A DNA stretch of 64,000 nucleotides, taken from Antedon mediterranea. Taxonomy: Eukaryota; Echinodermata; Crinoidea; Comatulida; Antedonidae. A model generated the notes under the pieces. It was not told where the DNA came from, did not search any database, and saw only the letters and a program-made list of their open reading frames with translations. The translations under genes were made by a program, and so were the position numbers. Shown here in pieces: positions 12,001-24,468 of this stretch. The DNA lies in NCBI RefSeq assembly GCF_964355755.1, contig NC_092672.1, positions 20,148,501 to 20,212,500 of the forward strand, read 5' to 3'. Position 1 is the first letter of the stretch. Each line of letters opens with the position of its first letter.

Positions 12001-12839
12001 GTATCTCTTTACACAAAATATATTTAAAAATTTATAAAAACCATTGACGCAATTATTTCCAAGTTTTTAAACATTATTTTCCATCAACTTCATATTTCAA
12101 TGCAAAATACTGTTTTTCTGGCAATTAATTGAAATAAACCTGGCAACATATTCTCCTATTTTATCTAAAATATTCGTATGACTCTAGTAGCATTATGACA
12201 AGCCACATATACATTTTATTATTGGATTAGCCATATTTAAATTGTGTTTCATGTGTTTTGTTTGTTGATTTTTTGTTATATTTTTTGTATTTTTCTTATT
12301 TTCCTGGCAACACAAAACCTATGTACAAAAATTACCCCAGTGTTTTTTTTGTGATTATTGTTGACAAACCTATTGACTATCAAATTAAAAAACCTCATTG
12401 ATTTAAAAACACCACTTTGGAAGTTATTGGTACGTTTTTGAGGTATACTTTTATAAAAAAAATATTTTTTAAAAACACCCCTTTTTAAAATAATGGTATC
12501 AACCAAACTCCATTTTGTAATTTATTTTTTTTCTACATTAAATGGAACTCAATACATGTTGTTTACACTGCTATAAACAAAAACTGTATACTGTAAGTAT
12601 TTTTGGTTAAAATAAGTATACAAGTTTGTACTTTTTCACTATAGAAAATCTGTGAAAAATGGCAAAAACATCAAAATTTGGATAATTGACCGTTGTCATG
12701 GCAACGGAGGCTAAAAATTGAAATGAATGTTGTAGATATGCTTTTTATTGAAATGTCTATTCATGGTAAAAATTTGAGAGAAATCCATTTTTTTACATCT
12801 GCCACCAAATCTTTGATTTTTACAGACAATGGCTCTTAA

Positions 12840-13239
12840 ATGTTCTACACAACTGTAACAAGTTCAGAGTGTATCCAACATTTAACATTATGACATATTT
12901 TAGACCACTGACAATGGTGATCACCAGTGCTTCGCAAACTCTTCAGTTGCACTTTATATCATGTTTTATTCATTGATATTTATTTTTTTAGGATAACATA
13001 CAGTAGCTATATGTAAGGTTCAACTTTAATAATTTTAAAAAGTTTAACATTTTCTAACATTAATGTTAAAAGATTACTTTTAAAAGAACTTATATTATAA
13101 TTTCAATTTTCAGTACATTAAGCTATTTAACAATTTAAAAAAAATATATGCCAAGTTATTGTAGCATAACTTTATATTTTAATCAATGGATGTAAATGAC
13201 TTTGCATTATATAAATGTATTACAATTGTTTATAAACTC
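12840..13239. other. Intron between two TTAA elements, nothing identified
   Basis: AT-rich, no coding frame or clear repeat. Confidence 0.5.
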
Positions 13240-14840
13240 TTAAAGGAGGTTCCGGGTTTAAAATGAATAGTAAAAAATGTAAAATATATTTGTTTGTCTC
13301 TTGAACGGTAAAAGTTTCAATTTATATAAGCGCCCAGTGAAGCAGAACGAAGGCTGTGAAATGAGGCCAGATTACAAGTGCAGCTACGGCGATATGACAC
13401 TGTGTTACAGAATAGGAAATTCGTGAAATGGTCAATCTTCCGACGACTGGTTATCATTAACCATATCAATTACTTTTGTAAAATTATACTTATCTAATGT
13501 AATTTTAGTCGGTCTTCCCATTTATAAAGTCAATTTTCTATGAAAATTCATCAAAACAGTGAAAAATTAGTTATGTTTGCACTTTACGTTTGCCGATTTT
13601 CGCACTGACTTAGGGAAAGCCTTCAAAATCAATGAAGCGTAACGTATACATTCCTGCTAGCTGAGCTAGGAGAGCGAGACGACGATACACGTGCTCTCTC
13701 TGCCCATGCCTGGCATCGTCAGGTGATAAGCAGATACAGTATACAATACCAAACTGGTCGGTCGAGTATACCCCGTCTATAATCACAACATGAACGATGT
13801 ACAGTATTTGGTTGAAGGTCGACTTGACCTACCGGAATGGTATAGATAATATAGCTCGAATGAGAGAGTTGGAATATATATTGCTAATTTTAACAAGTGT
13901 AGCCTATAGTAAAAGGCCTGGTAGTATCAATTCGCATAGGGTCTACTCTACACTAGCTAGCTCAATTTTTAACTGGGCCGAATCGGCTAGGTCTCCTTCC
14001 TACTACCTGGTCTACTTGCTTGATGCAGTATCTGCTTTTTTGGAGAGTAAACTAGGCCTATTTTAGGCCTACTTAGTAGACGATCGGGACACCATACGTG
14101 CGGACGGCGATCGGACCTTGTTTTGCCTCAATATTTACAGCCGATTTTGTAGAATGTTTTAGGTTTAGATTGTTTTAGGAGTTTGGTTGATAGGATAGGT
14201 TTGGAATCCACTGAGTTGTGTTATTTATGGGCCAATCGTTTAGTAGGCTAGCTAGGCCCATGATGGGCCCCAATGTTTTAACGTAGCCATTGTGGCATGG
14301 AATCCCAAGTCAGAATGGCTCTCAACACCCATGAAAAAAAAAATGATTTAGGCTAGGCCTAGCCTAGTAGTATGTGAAGCCGATAATACGATCTGTACTA
14401 TTCGAGGTATAAAAATAGTATATAATTTAAGACTCCGTAACCTTTTTTATATTACTAAATGTCAAATAAATATATGCTACTGCTGTTATTATTACACTTT
14501 AGGCCTAGCTTAGAAAATCTACAAAAAATGTATTTCACAATGATCGGGCGGTCGTCGTTTGACAGGGGAAATTAGTTAACAAACACAACGTACATGACGT
14601 CGCAAGTTTGGAATCCACTGATGACGTGATTTTGTGAATATCTCATGAATATTAATGACCTTCCCTAAGCTGCTGAAAAACAGACTTTCCATGAATTTAC
14701 CCTAAAATGTATATGAAATTAAATTTTTTAATTTCTCGTTATTACTTCTTCATTCTGACATGTCTATATTGTTATGATGTTTTTTATTTAATAAATAAAC
14801 GATATTTAAAAGCAAATTTAAACCCAGAATCCCCCTTTAA
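13240..14840. mobile_element. 1.6-kb TTAA-flanked DNA transposon, non-autonomous
   Basis: Left end AGGAGGTTCCGGGTTTAAA (13244) and right end TTTAAACCCAGAATCCCCCT (ends 14836) are imperfect inverted repeats flanked by TTAA at 13240 and 14837. No transposase is present. The 89-codon frame at 13797-14066 resembles nothing I know. The interior contains TAGGCCTA-rich stretches. The target and TIR style place it in the piggyBac/Kolobok-like TTAA class. Confidence 0.78.
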
Positions 14841-17344
14841 TTGTTGTAGATTCTATTTCAGTACAACCTTTTTTTAAAACTAATATTGACCTTGGTTCAT
14901 CCTTGTTTCAGTTGATGGTCCTATCTTTTCAATAGAATTACATTCATGTTCACAGAGTAAATTAAGATTTATCTCCTTTAAAATTAAATTCAATAAAACT
15001 ATATCCAATAACAATTTTCCTATGAATAAATAGATGGAATTATTCTTAGTTTATTGATTTGATTCAGACCAATTTCATACACATTTAGCAATATTTTTTT
15101 CATTTTTTAACTAATAATATGCATAGAAAATGTTTATTTTACAACTACAATACCTCATTAAGTAATTCAGTTATTTACTTTTTTTATGGCTTTAACTAGT
15201 TGAATTCTCTCATGGTACCAATATAAAGTCCTAATTGGCAATACATTTCTATTGATCATACATTCTAATAATTTATGTTTCATAATTGTTTTGGATTTTA
15301 TTGTGTTACAATAAAGGAAAAATAAACGGTGCGGGAAAAAACATTATCAGATGACTAAATATATGTAATATAACGTTTTAATACATTTCTGGTGTTTTTG
15401 TGCAACTTCAAATTTTTATTTTTGTGCTATAGTTTAGTAGTAAACTAAATTTATCTTCCCATTTCCACCCTTTTTAAGACAGAATAGTTCAACTTCCCTT
15501 CCCCTGTAGTAGAGCACCGTATCAAGAATGTTAAATAACAGACAAGAGACATAAAATTGCTTGTCTACATACACTTTATTCACAGTACACATATGGCTGA
15601 ATGCATATAACAACATTACTATAAGCCCAACAATTGGGAAACCTTAAACATGCTTTTTAACAACCTACCTTAAACCCCTGCGTTAGCGGCTAAGGTAACA
15701 CCAACCCAGCGAATGCTATGCAGTCCAATTAATAGATACTTATTGTACCCACATCTTCGTAAAATATCCTTGAACAGCACGGCAGCGTGAATAGGTTATC
15801 TTTCTAGCATGTGGCTACTAGTTGATTTCACGGACTAAATAGTGCTAATGTGGTTCCATGCCTTCTACTCTCTATATCAGCATGTATAAAGACCCAGGTA
15901 TCTGTGTCCAACAATAATGTCCAACCACCAATAGTTCTTGATAGTTCAAACACTGAATTATTTAATGTTTTAAATAAACTAAAATTTACACTATGTAGTA
16001 TTTTTGTTAAAAAATTAATAAAATATGCACTAAATGTTGATTTTCCTTTTACCTATTCCTTGTATTAATTTAGGTAAATACAGAATTTCATTTACAGTAT
16101 TGTTGTACAAAACTATGGAACAATCAAGTCCTTCTGTTTCTGAATTATTTCTTGTAATGTTAAATGATTAGTTTTACACCTTTTCACCTTCTGTCAATTA
16201 TTTAAGAATTACTGACATTCAGTGATTGAAGTTTCTCCTTCATCTAATGTTCAAGCAGTATTGTTATAATGTTTTTTTATTGAGAATTGTCCTATAATTT
16301 CACACATAAATTAATTATTCCCTGAGATTTGAAATCAAAATAAAATGTACATTGACTTATTTAATAATTACCCTGATTTAATGCACAACTATTAATTTAG
16401 ATTGTATACTGGCTTTTTCTTTTTATCCAAATGTACATATGAAAAACATAAGCACTCATTTTGAGGGCTTGTGATGAGTTTAAAATCAAATAACAATATT
16501 ATCAAGTTAAAGTTCAAAACAATTTTTTTTTGTAATGGTCAAATGAATACAAAACAGAAAATATATTTAGGTTACATTAATTTCTTTAAAAAGTAACATG
16601 AAAACATAAAATAAAATACATGAATAAAGGTAACTATACAGGAACCAAAACTTAAAATAAATAAATAAAATCAAAAGAAATATAGACAATAGCATATTAT
16701 TTTATCAGAAAAGTAGTTGGAGAGATAATGATTTTCAATTATTATACAAAAGTCTTTCTGATTAGAAAAAAGGGTTGAATCAAGACAATTCCACCTATAT
16801 TTGGGGTAAAACATTATTTTTTGTTTAAAATAATTGCCAAACTCTGCAATCATCCAAAAAACATAGCAAACCTCATTTAACCAACATAAAAGTGATAGAA
16901 TCAGTAGTGTACAACTCACTTGGTTTGTCAATTAACAAATTTAAATATATTTTTGTTAAATACTTAATTTTGTGGTTAAGTATCATTTTTTGGTTTAAAA
17001 ACAATATTGCTAAACCTTCACCGCCCCAAACAATGTTACAATAATGTATAAGTAAAACATTTTATTTTAGTTTCTTTACAATACTAATGTATTTAGATAT
17101 TTTATTTGATAAAAATTTTTGGCAGCCAATAATCTAATTAAAAGACCAAGGAATGATACTTCACTTTTTTCAATTAATTTTCCATTAAAAAAATATATCA
17201 ATTGTTGTGTGTAAGTTCACTAATACAATTAGTTTTAGTCGTATTAATTAATAATTAGTTTGTAGTGAACAATTTACTAACTTACTTAACTTTAAATTTA
17301 AAAAGTTCAACAAGACAATATTGTTATTAAAATATAAAGTTGTA
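14841..17344. other. AT-rich intron, no gene supported
   Basis: Several short frames (for example 15434-15616, 15850-16068, 16671-16931) have AT-rich codons, no motif and no flanking splice structure. Nothing else was recognised. Confidence 0.5.
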
Positions 17345-17835
17345 TTATCTGCATAAAAAAATTTGTCTGAAAGATTTACTAATTATTAATTTGAAATAAT
17401 GATTTCGATCTGTAAAATATCTTTTAAACCAACCTAAGAAAGAAATACCATAACAAAACAACTTGAAAATATCATGGTTAACAACATCAAATGTTTTTGA
17501 TAAATTTAGAAAAGTACTTTCAAATGCAGTATTAACAGAATTAGTGAGTTCAAGAAAAGCATGACAAGTGGTATTGTATGCATACATTTTTCATTATTTT
17601 TTGGAAAAAATGGGTAAAATTAAGATTGGTATAAAAGTATCCGTTTTTAAATACAGGATTTACATTTAATATGATTAGGTACAGAACCCATCATGAATGA
17701 TTAATTAACTAATGGCGTATGTGAGATGGCTTATAATTAATGGAGCAACCTTTTTAAGAATCATGCTCTGAACCTTTACTAGAATTCAAATTATTAATTA
17801 TATTAAGCACTTCTGTTTCAGATATAAATGAGAGG
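17345..17835 (-). pseudogene. Decayed non-LTR retrotransposon reverse transcriptase
   Basis: On the minus strand, FLNLSKTFDVVNHDI near 17480 matches the RT palm block usually written FLDLSKAFDTVNH, including the first catalytic Asp. It is followed by YGISFLGWFKRYFTDRNHY, the block after it in LINE RTs. Upstream, ETEVLNIINNLNSSKG near 17800 matches the entry to the RT domain. The stretch between the two is shattered by stops and indels. Downstream of 17345 no further RT homology was recognised. It is an old 5'- and 3'-truncated LINE fragment in the intron. Confidence 0.75.
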
Positions 17836-18206
17836 CTATATGGGAGGTGGTAATTAAGAGATTATGTCTTTGCCATTTTAGAATATTATAGAATTACAGA
17901 GTTTTACAAATGTGGCTATACTTTTTATATCTTGAAATATTTGAACTTTTATGAATTTTTAAAAGTTTATGCTAATGTTTACTAAATTTATTTAGGTGGA
18001 GTGGGTAGAGGGTGTCATCAATAGTTGTTTTAGTGTTTTGGTTTTTTTTTAACTTCAAAAAGTATATAAAAAAATGTATCCAACATTAGGATTAACTGTA
18101 CAGTTTAGACAAATCAGTTTGAGAAAGATTAAAGCAAAATGCACCTATATCTGTAATTCAGTATCAATGGTCAAGAACGTCAACCTTATTGAAAGTTAAT
18201 CAATTA
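17836..18206. other. Intron, nothing identified
   Basis: AT-rich sequence with no recognised feature. Confidence 0.45.
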
Positions 18207-18437
18207 TTTTTTAAATAGGTAAATGATCAGAGATGTCTGAATTGTAATACCTGATAAAATATCAAAATTTGTAGGCCTATAGAGTATCATGGTGTGACGT
18301 CACAATGATAGAGGGCGCTGCATGGTTGCTAGCCAAACAAAAAATGCATTCATTTTCTATTATTTTTTAAATAGGTAAATGATCAGAGATGTCTGAATTG
18401 TAATACCCGATAAATATCAAAATTGGTAGGCCTATGG
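18207..18437 (+). repeat. Two 75-bp direct repeats around a TGACGTCA site
   Basis: ATTTTTTAAATAGGTAAATG through ...GTAGGCCTA occurs at 18207-18282 and again at 18363-18437 with a few differences. The 80 bases between contain GTGACGTCACAATG, a palindromic CRE-like octamer, and GAGGGCGCTGC. The block may be a partial tandem duplication; a regulatory role is only conceivable. Confidence 0.7.
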
Positions 18438-19051
18438 TTTGTGTAAAAATAATCAATAAGTTCTGCATTTTTTTTTTTAATTGTCATCAGTCGTAGGGAA
18501 AAACGTACAATAGTTGATAAAAAATAATTACTAATTATGCTTATTAAATTTGATTAAAACAATAGTAAATTCTCCCACAATATTACAAAATCTTTATGAT
18601 TTAAATCTTGAAAACAATTAATTTATAATAACAGCAAAATGTTCCGTGTTATTGTTGACTTGTAAATAAAGCCAATTATAGTTTGTTTTATTGATTTATA
18701 AAAAGCGAATCACATATACAGTAGTTCTTTTTTCAATAATAACTCTGATAATATTTTGTAATAAAAGTGGCAAACCAGGTGCGTAGCACCGAGCGGGGGA
18801 GGGTTTTGGAGGAAGTGTCTCCCTCCCGAGGCTCCGAAAATGTTTGAAAAAATAGATGCTTACACACTGTTTAATAGGCTAGAGAAACTGCTTCCATCAG
18901 ACTTAATAACAAATATTACATAATGTAAATTTAAATAAATCCTTCCTAAATACTGTACGGATCTTTTTCGACGAACTAGTAACAAACTTTGATCGAAAAA
19001 CTTTCAAACAAAATTAACATTTGGTAATGCGTTACTCCAAAAATGTCTCGA
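18438..19051. other. Intron with a GC-rich repeat scrap
   Basis: Mostly AT-rich. GGTGCGTAGCACCGAGCGGG at 18779 and CTCCCTCCCGAGGCTCC after it look like the end of a common marine-invertebrate interspersed repeat, but no boundaries could be set. Confidence 0.4.
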
Positions 19052-19925
19052 TAGTTTTTTTTTTTTTTTTTTTAAGTGCAACAACATTTATTCAATATTC
19101 AATATTTTACAAAGTTTATGGGTTAAGATACACAGAAGCCAAAGTGGCTTGTCTTTGTAGTCCTAAGCATAAACATAAAACATATTATACGGACGCATTA
19201 CATTTACAAAAAATGACATTTTGAGACAGAAAAAGAAAAAAAACAAAAAAAACAAAAAAAAAACACAAACACAACAAAGTGATATTAAGCTAAATATTTA
19301 CAACCCCAATTTTGCAGTAGCAATAGTAGCTAGCAATATGTTTCAAATATCATCTTTTTAATATTGTACTTTAGCATAGGGAGTGAGGTCATGTGATTTT
19401 GTTCTAAAGGGTAGACTGGAGTTTATTCCAGTATGTTGGTCCTTCAATAAAAATTGATCTTTTATTAATTTCTAGTCTACTGTGTGGAATATATAACTTA
19501 TTTGCGTTTCTTAATGTCTTTAAGCGATCAGTTTTAGGGTTTAAATCAATCAAGTTGTTTATAGGGATGGGAAGTTCCTGGAGATGATATTTGAACATAA
19601 AGCATGCAATTTGAATTTTATTTATATCGTATATATTTAACATTTTTAAACTTTGTATTAAAAGTGGTTTGGAGGCTGTTCTCATCGGTGAGTTTGTAAT
19701 CATTCTAGCTATACGTTTTTGTAATTTATGTATTTTTTTCTAAGTTTGTTGGATATTCATTTCCCCATATTATATTGCAGTAATAGAGGTGTGGTAAGCT
19801 AAACGCATTGTACAAATTTAAAAGAATATGTTTAGGAAAGACGTGTTTTACCTTGTAGATGATACCAATGGATTTAGCGATTTTATTTGAGATGCAGTTT
19901 ATATGGGGTTTCCATAGTGCATGTG
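19052..19925 (-). mobile_element. 5'-truncated LINE: RT C-terminus, 3'UTR and poly(A)
   Basis: Minus-strand coding sequence starts near 19925 with LWKPHINCISNKIAKSIGII. It runs through the frame MITNSPMRTASKPLLIQSLK (from 19703) and stops at 19404; this is the C-terminal domain of Jockey/CR1-superclade RTs. One extra A in an A-run near 19728 shifts the frame between the two parts. The 3'UTR follows, with AATAAA (minus strand, near 19090) and a poly(A) tract seen as T19052-T19072. Reverse transcription evidently stopped early, leaving only the last roughly 0.9 kb. Confidence 0.85.
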
Positions 19926-20774
19926 TTGTGTCAAAGAATATATATCACAAGAATGAGTAATCCGCGATTTTCCCTGTTACAGTAATATTGTCCATGTGGT
20001 AGGGCGCCGCCATAAGTGTGGATGTATCTGGGATGTATACAACTTTTTGTGACGGTTTCACTAATCAAAGGCTGCACCACCGGTAGTATTTTCATGATAA
20101 AAAATGTTATCAACTACATGCCAACATCATGTTAAATACTATTTGGATATTTAATTGTTCGTTTTATGCAATTTATTTAGTAAAAACTGCCGTATAAACA
20201 GTTTGCTTTATCAACCGGGCGCTACGATAGCGTGACCGGGCGTGTTGGTGTTTACGCGTTTTCACAAAGGATAGTTTAATAATATTCCTATATTTAACTT
20301 GTTTCTGGTAAAACAAATAAATGTTAATGACATTTAACATTTTGTCCTATTAATAACATGTATTTTATTTTAATTTATATCATAAAAACAATACTTAATT
20401 TACCGGGCGTAGAGTAGTACACGGCAATGGTAAAGAATAGGCCGTGTGAGTAACGATTCGTTGATTCTTGGTGTTGCTGTGTTAGGCCTTTTTTGTGAAC
20501 TAACTTATCATGATAGTAAATAATTGTTTTTAAAAGTGAATGCAAACTAGTTTATTAATTAATATGTATTATAAAATAGTTTACAATTTCAAAAACTATT
20601 ATCATAATTCTATTTAATGTGACATGTATAATATCTATTAAATCAAGTCTTATTTAGTATGTATACATCCGCCCTTATGAGGGCGGGCAACACTCACTGG
20701 AGCTCTCTGTTACAAATTTCTCATGCAAAAATCGCGGAATACTCATTCTTGTGATATATATTCTTTGGTTGTGT
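19925..20774. mobile_element. 836-bp DNA transposon with 40-bp TIRs and 7-bp TSD
   Basis: Left end CAAAGAATATATATCACAAG at 19932 is matched by its complement ending at 20767, with about 40 bp of near-perfect inverted repeat. The flanks are GTTGTGT at 19925-19931 and GTTGTGT at 20768-20774, a perfect 7-bp target duplication. The interior has no transposase, so it is non-autonomous. TIRs starting CAAAG recall hAT elements, but hAT duplicates 8 bp; Dada- or P-like elements can give 7. Confidence 0.88.
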
Positions 20775-21470
20775 ACCATGTTTTGGTGGTCTGTTAACCT
20801 CAGATATATACCCTACAGCCGGGTGAATAACTCAATGTAATTTGGTATACAATGATTGCAGTAATTGCCGTGTCTATAATACATACTTTTTTCAGCTGTC
20901 CCGTGTACATACAAGACATTTCATGTTTATTTTGTGCCTATAAAATAATAAAAGAACACCATGTTTCTCGTTTATATTTATCGTTTTATACTGCATACCA
21001 TAATATTATACAAAAAAAACCTTAATGCGCAAGAAAAAAGTTCCCGATATTACACTCCACTCAGGGGTGTAAATATACCACGCTAACGCTTGCACACACG
21101 GACCATGGCGGCGGAAATTAACTGCAATGGAAAATGGTGTATTTCGGAGAGTGATGACGTGACGCTGGTAGTTTTTGGAGTGCGTGTGTTTTGAAAATGG
21201 GTATTTTCCGAAGATTGTAAATCGTGTTTTCTTTTTAAACTCTTGAATTCATAATAGTATTTGAACTCTTAGCTCTTTCACTGTGTAGGCCTATTTACAC
21301 ACAGCAATTATTGCTAACCCTACCTCTAGTAGGGCCTAGCTAGGCCTACTCTTCTTAATTAAAAGATTAATGCACGTCTAGCGACGGTCAATCTCGAGTA
21401 GGTTGCATCTTTTTTTTTTTTTTTTTTTGAGAATTAAGTGTGTTGGCTAGCCACCCTATTCACCTAGATC
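20775..21470. other. Intron with an 18-base T run, no gene
   Basis: A T run at 21411-21428 may mark the tail of a minus-strand retrocopy, but no body could be recognised. TAGGCCTA strings cluster near 21290-21350. Confidence 0.45.
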
Positions 21471-21898
21471 CGCCACTGTGTACTTATGTTGTTGCACCAT
21501 CTGGTAAACAATCAAAATCTCTGTACTCAAATGTTTCTTTAGGCTTTTACTGTTTTTAATATTGTATTGGTGTTATGTGTGTCTGTTATTTTAACTCTAA
21601 ACGTTTAACTGTTTATGATAATATTAATAAACTCTAACAGTGTATTTTCGTTTTTAAACATGTCACTAACAAAAAACCAAACTGCGCCACTGTGTACTTA
21701 TGTTGTTGCACCATCTGGTGAACAATCAAAATCTCTGTACTCAAATGTTTCTTTAGGCTTTTACTGTTTTTAATATTGTATTGGTGTTATGTGTGTCTGT
21801 TATTTTAACTCTAAACTTTTAACTGTTTATGATAATATTTATAAACTCCAACAGTGTATTTTCGTTTTTAAACATGTCACTAACAAAAAACCAAACTT
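21471..21898 (+). repeat. 214-bp tandem duplication
   Basis: CGCCACTGTGTACTTATGTT begins at 21471 and again at 21685. The two units are almost identical through ATGTCACTAACAAAAAACCA. Near-identity suggests a recent duplication. No coding frame. Confidence 0.92.
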
Positions 21899-22349
21899 CT
21901 TAAATTTTCTTAACAAACTCGGAAATCCACTGTTACGATACTAGGACCTCACACAATTTTTTACATTTATTGTCCCTGGTTGCCCGCCACAAGTGTCACT
22001 TGGAGTAATCCAATTGATGAATAACTTATAGTGCTCTAGCCTCTTCTTTTTAGCATTTTTTAAAATTTCATGTTTATTTTTTTAAGCAGACATATAATTA
22101 TTCATTTTAATTCTTTATTTTTGTCAAATGTTAACGTTTTATTTGAAAGAAGAAATAATAAATGTTACTTGAAATGAATGAATAAATTACTATTAACTAT
22201 TAAGAAATTATTGTATTATCAAGGTGCTATCTTTTATTTTTAAATGAGATAAAATCCTCTGGATAGGAAATAGGGTAGAATAAACTCTTGAGATGGTGAA
22301 AAATGTTTTGTAGAGCAAAGTTTTCAATTGAAATTTTATTTTATGTGAT
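21899..22349. other. AT-rich intron, nothing identified
   Basis: No supported feature. Confidence 0.45.
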
Positions 22350-22610
22350 AATAGAGCATTGTCACACATTGCATACAAAAACAAGTCATGATATTATTTT
22401 ATGCTCACAAAACTGAATTCAGAAGAACATCAAACATATATTTCTAAATAAAACTGAAACAAAATGAATTAGTAGTTTCTATAATTATTAAATTGCTTAA
22501 AAAAAAATAATATGGGATTTACACTACTATCTGAATATACATACACCTTAATCTGAATACCTTATCCAACATGAATACAGTGTTTAAACAGCGAATAATA
22601 CTATGCCTTT
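22350..22610 (+). repeat. Interspersed repeat, unexpanded copy
   Basis: Begins AATAGAGCATTGTCACACAT and ends around CAGTGTTTAAACAGCG. The same element lies at 27130-27935 in direct orientation. Here the segment ACACCTTAATCTGAATACCT plus CCAACATGAATACAG occurs once; in the other copy it has become a minisatellite. Confidence 0.88.
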
Positions 22611-23131
22611 ATAGATTCATTCCATAACATAGTTTCATTCCATTCAAACTAGACACAAGAAACCACCTATATTATTCTATTGAGTTCGGTAGATCATCAT
22701 ATAAAAGTGCATTGTGATAGGATCAGATCGTTTTTATTTAAAAAATAAATACAATTTTCACAGCTTGAATAAGGTGACAGGGAGAAAATTAAATGAAAAC
22801 CTTTCTCAATAACATTTCTCTGCTCAAATGCTGGATTATAATGAGTTTTTAATATTAAATGTGTCCATATAATTTATTGTTTGTCAAGTAGGTCTTTTAC
22901 CACACTGATGTTTATGTGAAATGGTTAAATGTATTCAGAGTGAGATCTGACAATGTAAATTATCTTAATTAAAATCATTTACATTAAAAACGTTCAATTG
23001 TATTTATATTTTTGTGCTGTTCTTAAAATACAATTGCAGTCTACCAAATCATGGCGCTACAGTATAAAGCTCAATGAGACTAAAAACTGTTAACTTATGA
23101 TGTACACAGCCTATTTAATACTTAGTTATAT
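22611..23131. other. AT-rich intron, nothing identified
   Basis: No supported feature. Confidence 0.45.
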
Positions 23132-23400
23132 TACTTATAACATATTTATACCAAAATATATAGATAGTTACAATATAATAGCGGTGAAAAACATCATGTT
23201 TGCACAATAAACATTAAAATATGTTTATTTTTGAAAAAATAATAAATATAGGCCTAAAGAACATTTAACATTAAAAATATTCAATAGTATATCTTCACTG
23301 TGTAAACTTTTTATTATGATCATGATTGAATTAAATAATCTAACAATATATATATTAAAAATAATTTTAATTATACCACATTTATTAATGGTCATGCTTC
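23132..23400 (+). repeat. Direct duplication, copy A
   Basis: About 270 bases, including AATAGCGGTGAAAAACATCA and ending TTAATGGTCATGCTTC, are repeated at 24053-24307. The second copy sits directly upstream of ankyrin exon 2, so this one is probably a displaced duplicate of intron sequence. Confidence 0.9.
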
Positions 23401-24052
23401 ATCTTCATCCAATTATCCTGGCCTCCCTGCTGGTGCTTCATTTTGGAAAAAAAATGGATCTTCATCCAAATACACATGTTCGGCTAGGGGTGCGCTTTCC
23501 TTTCCATTGGATCTTCATCCAATTATCTGGGTCTCCCTAGGGGAGCGCATGTTCCACGAATACCCTCCATGTCTCCGGTCTCATCCATAATAGCAACAAT
23601 AAATAAAATACATTATTATAACTAAAATACTGTCTTTGGGGGCCTACTCATTTTATTCGCTCATTTGGCTGGTATAATTCTGGGGAATTATTTTTCCCCC
23701 AAATTCCACAATTTCCCTAACGGATGTCACTGACATCCTTACCAATATACTTAATAACAACCATTTGATTTACTGGCTCCTGTGACAACACAATGGACCT
23801 TTAATACAGTGATGTCATATGAGTGGTGGCCCCCAAGAGGCCAAAATGTAGTTTATTATTAAGCTTTAGTAGTTTAGCATTGCTTGTACAGTATCAGTAG
23901 TAATAAATATTATGTATTGTTAAATATGTATACTGTGAATAAACTTGGAAACCTTAACCTATTTGTGTTGTGTGTAAATGCAATTTATAAAACTTCATCA
24001 AAAGTTTTACAATGGTCATATGTGTTTTGATTATTTATACTACTACTTATAA
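23401..24052. repeat. Spacer between the duplicates, with short GGATCTTCATCCAA repeats
   Basis: CTTCATCCAATTATC-type strings occur three times between 23400 and 23530 with CCTCCCTGCTGG / TCTCCCTAGGGG variants. The rest is unremarkable AT-rich sequence. Confidence 0.5.
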
Positions 24053-24307
24053 CATATTAATACCAAAATATATAGATAGTTACAATATAATAGCGGTGAA
24101 AAACATCATGTTTGCACAATAAACATTAAAATATTGATAAAAAATAATAAATATAGGCCTAAAGAACATTTAACATTCAAAATATTCAATAGTATATCTT
24201 CACTGTGTACACCTTTTATTAAGATCATGATTGAATTAAATAATCAACAATATATATATATTAAAAACTATTTTTAATTATACCACAATTATTAATGGTC
24301 ATGCTTC
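24053..24307 (+). repeat. Direct duplication, copy B
   Basis: Counterpart of 23132-23400 with small indels. It ends about 60 bases before the 3' splice site of the exon at 24370. Confidence 0.9.
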
Positions 24308-24369
24308 TACTGTGCTTTGCTAAAGAGGTTTGTTGTATGACATACAGTATTATAATCTATTTTTTTTAG

Positions 24370-24468
24370 AATGGATATTCACCACTCTTGTTAGCTGCAG
24401 GCAATGGTCACACTGCTTCCTGTATGACATTAGTTGATGCTGGTTGTAATGTGAACCAACAAAACAAA
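24370..24468 (+). CDS. Ankyrin-repeat exon 2 of those visible
   Basis: A 99-bp phase-0 exon between a T-rich TTTTTTTAG acceptor and a GTAAGT donor. It encodes one 33-residue ankyrin repeat: NGYSPLLLAAGNGHTASC at the start, LVDAGCNVNQQNK at the end. It follows the exon at 7136 in phase and repeat register, so the two splice to give adjacent repeats. The second helix carries an extra Cys-Met where many repeats have a small residue pair, but the Gly turns are intact. The preceding intron holds two LINE scraps and several DNA transposons. Confidence 0.92.

Larger units (their letters stand above)
8353..12839. mobile_element. 4.5-kb TTAA-flanked DNA transposon, non-autonomous
   Basis: Terminal inverted repeats start GAGCCATTGTCTGTA on the left (8357) and end with its complement at 12835. 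Both sides are flanked by TTAA (8353-8356, 12836-12839). Inverted similarity continues inward, including CCATGGCAACGG near 8500 against CCATGACAACGG (complement) near 12700, and AAAAAGGGGTGTTTTT near 9340 against the 12480 region. TTAA targets are typical of piggyBac and Kolobok elements; the TIR does not begin with the CCY of piggyBac, so a Kolobok-like origin is a guess. No transposase frame was found. The interior holds a nested TTAA element, a perfect hairpin, a pogo/Tigger-like piece and diverged tandem repeats. Confidence 0.8.

Noticed and set aside
12276-12506. 76-codon minus-strand Lys/Phe-rich frame
   Set aside because: Lies in the right inverted-repeat arm of the TTAA element; AT-driven composition.
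18779-18840. GGTGCGTAGCACC plus C/G-rich block as a structured RNA
   Set aside because: Looks like part of a common interspersed repeat; boundaries and structure could not be supported.
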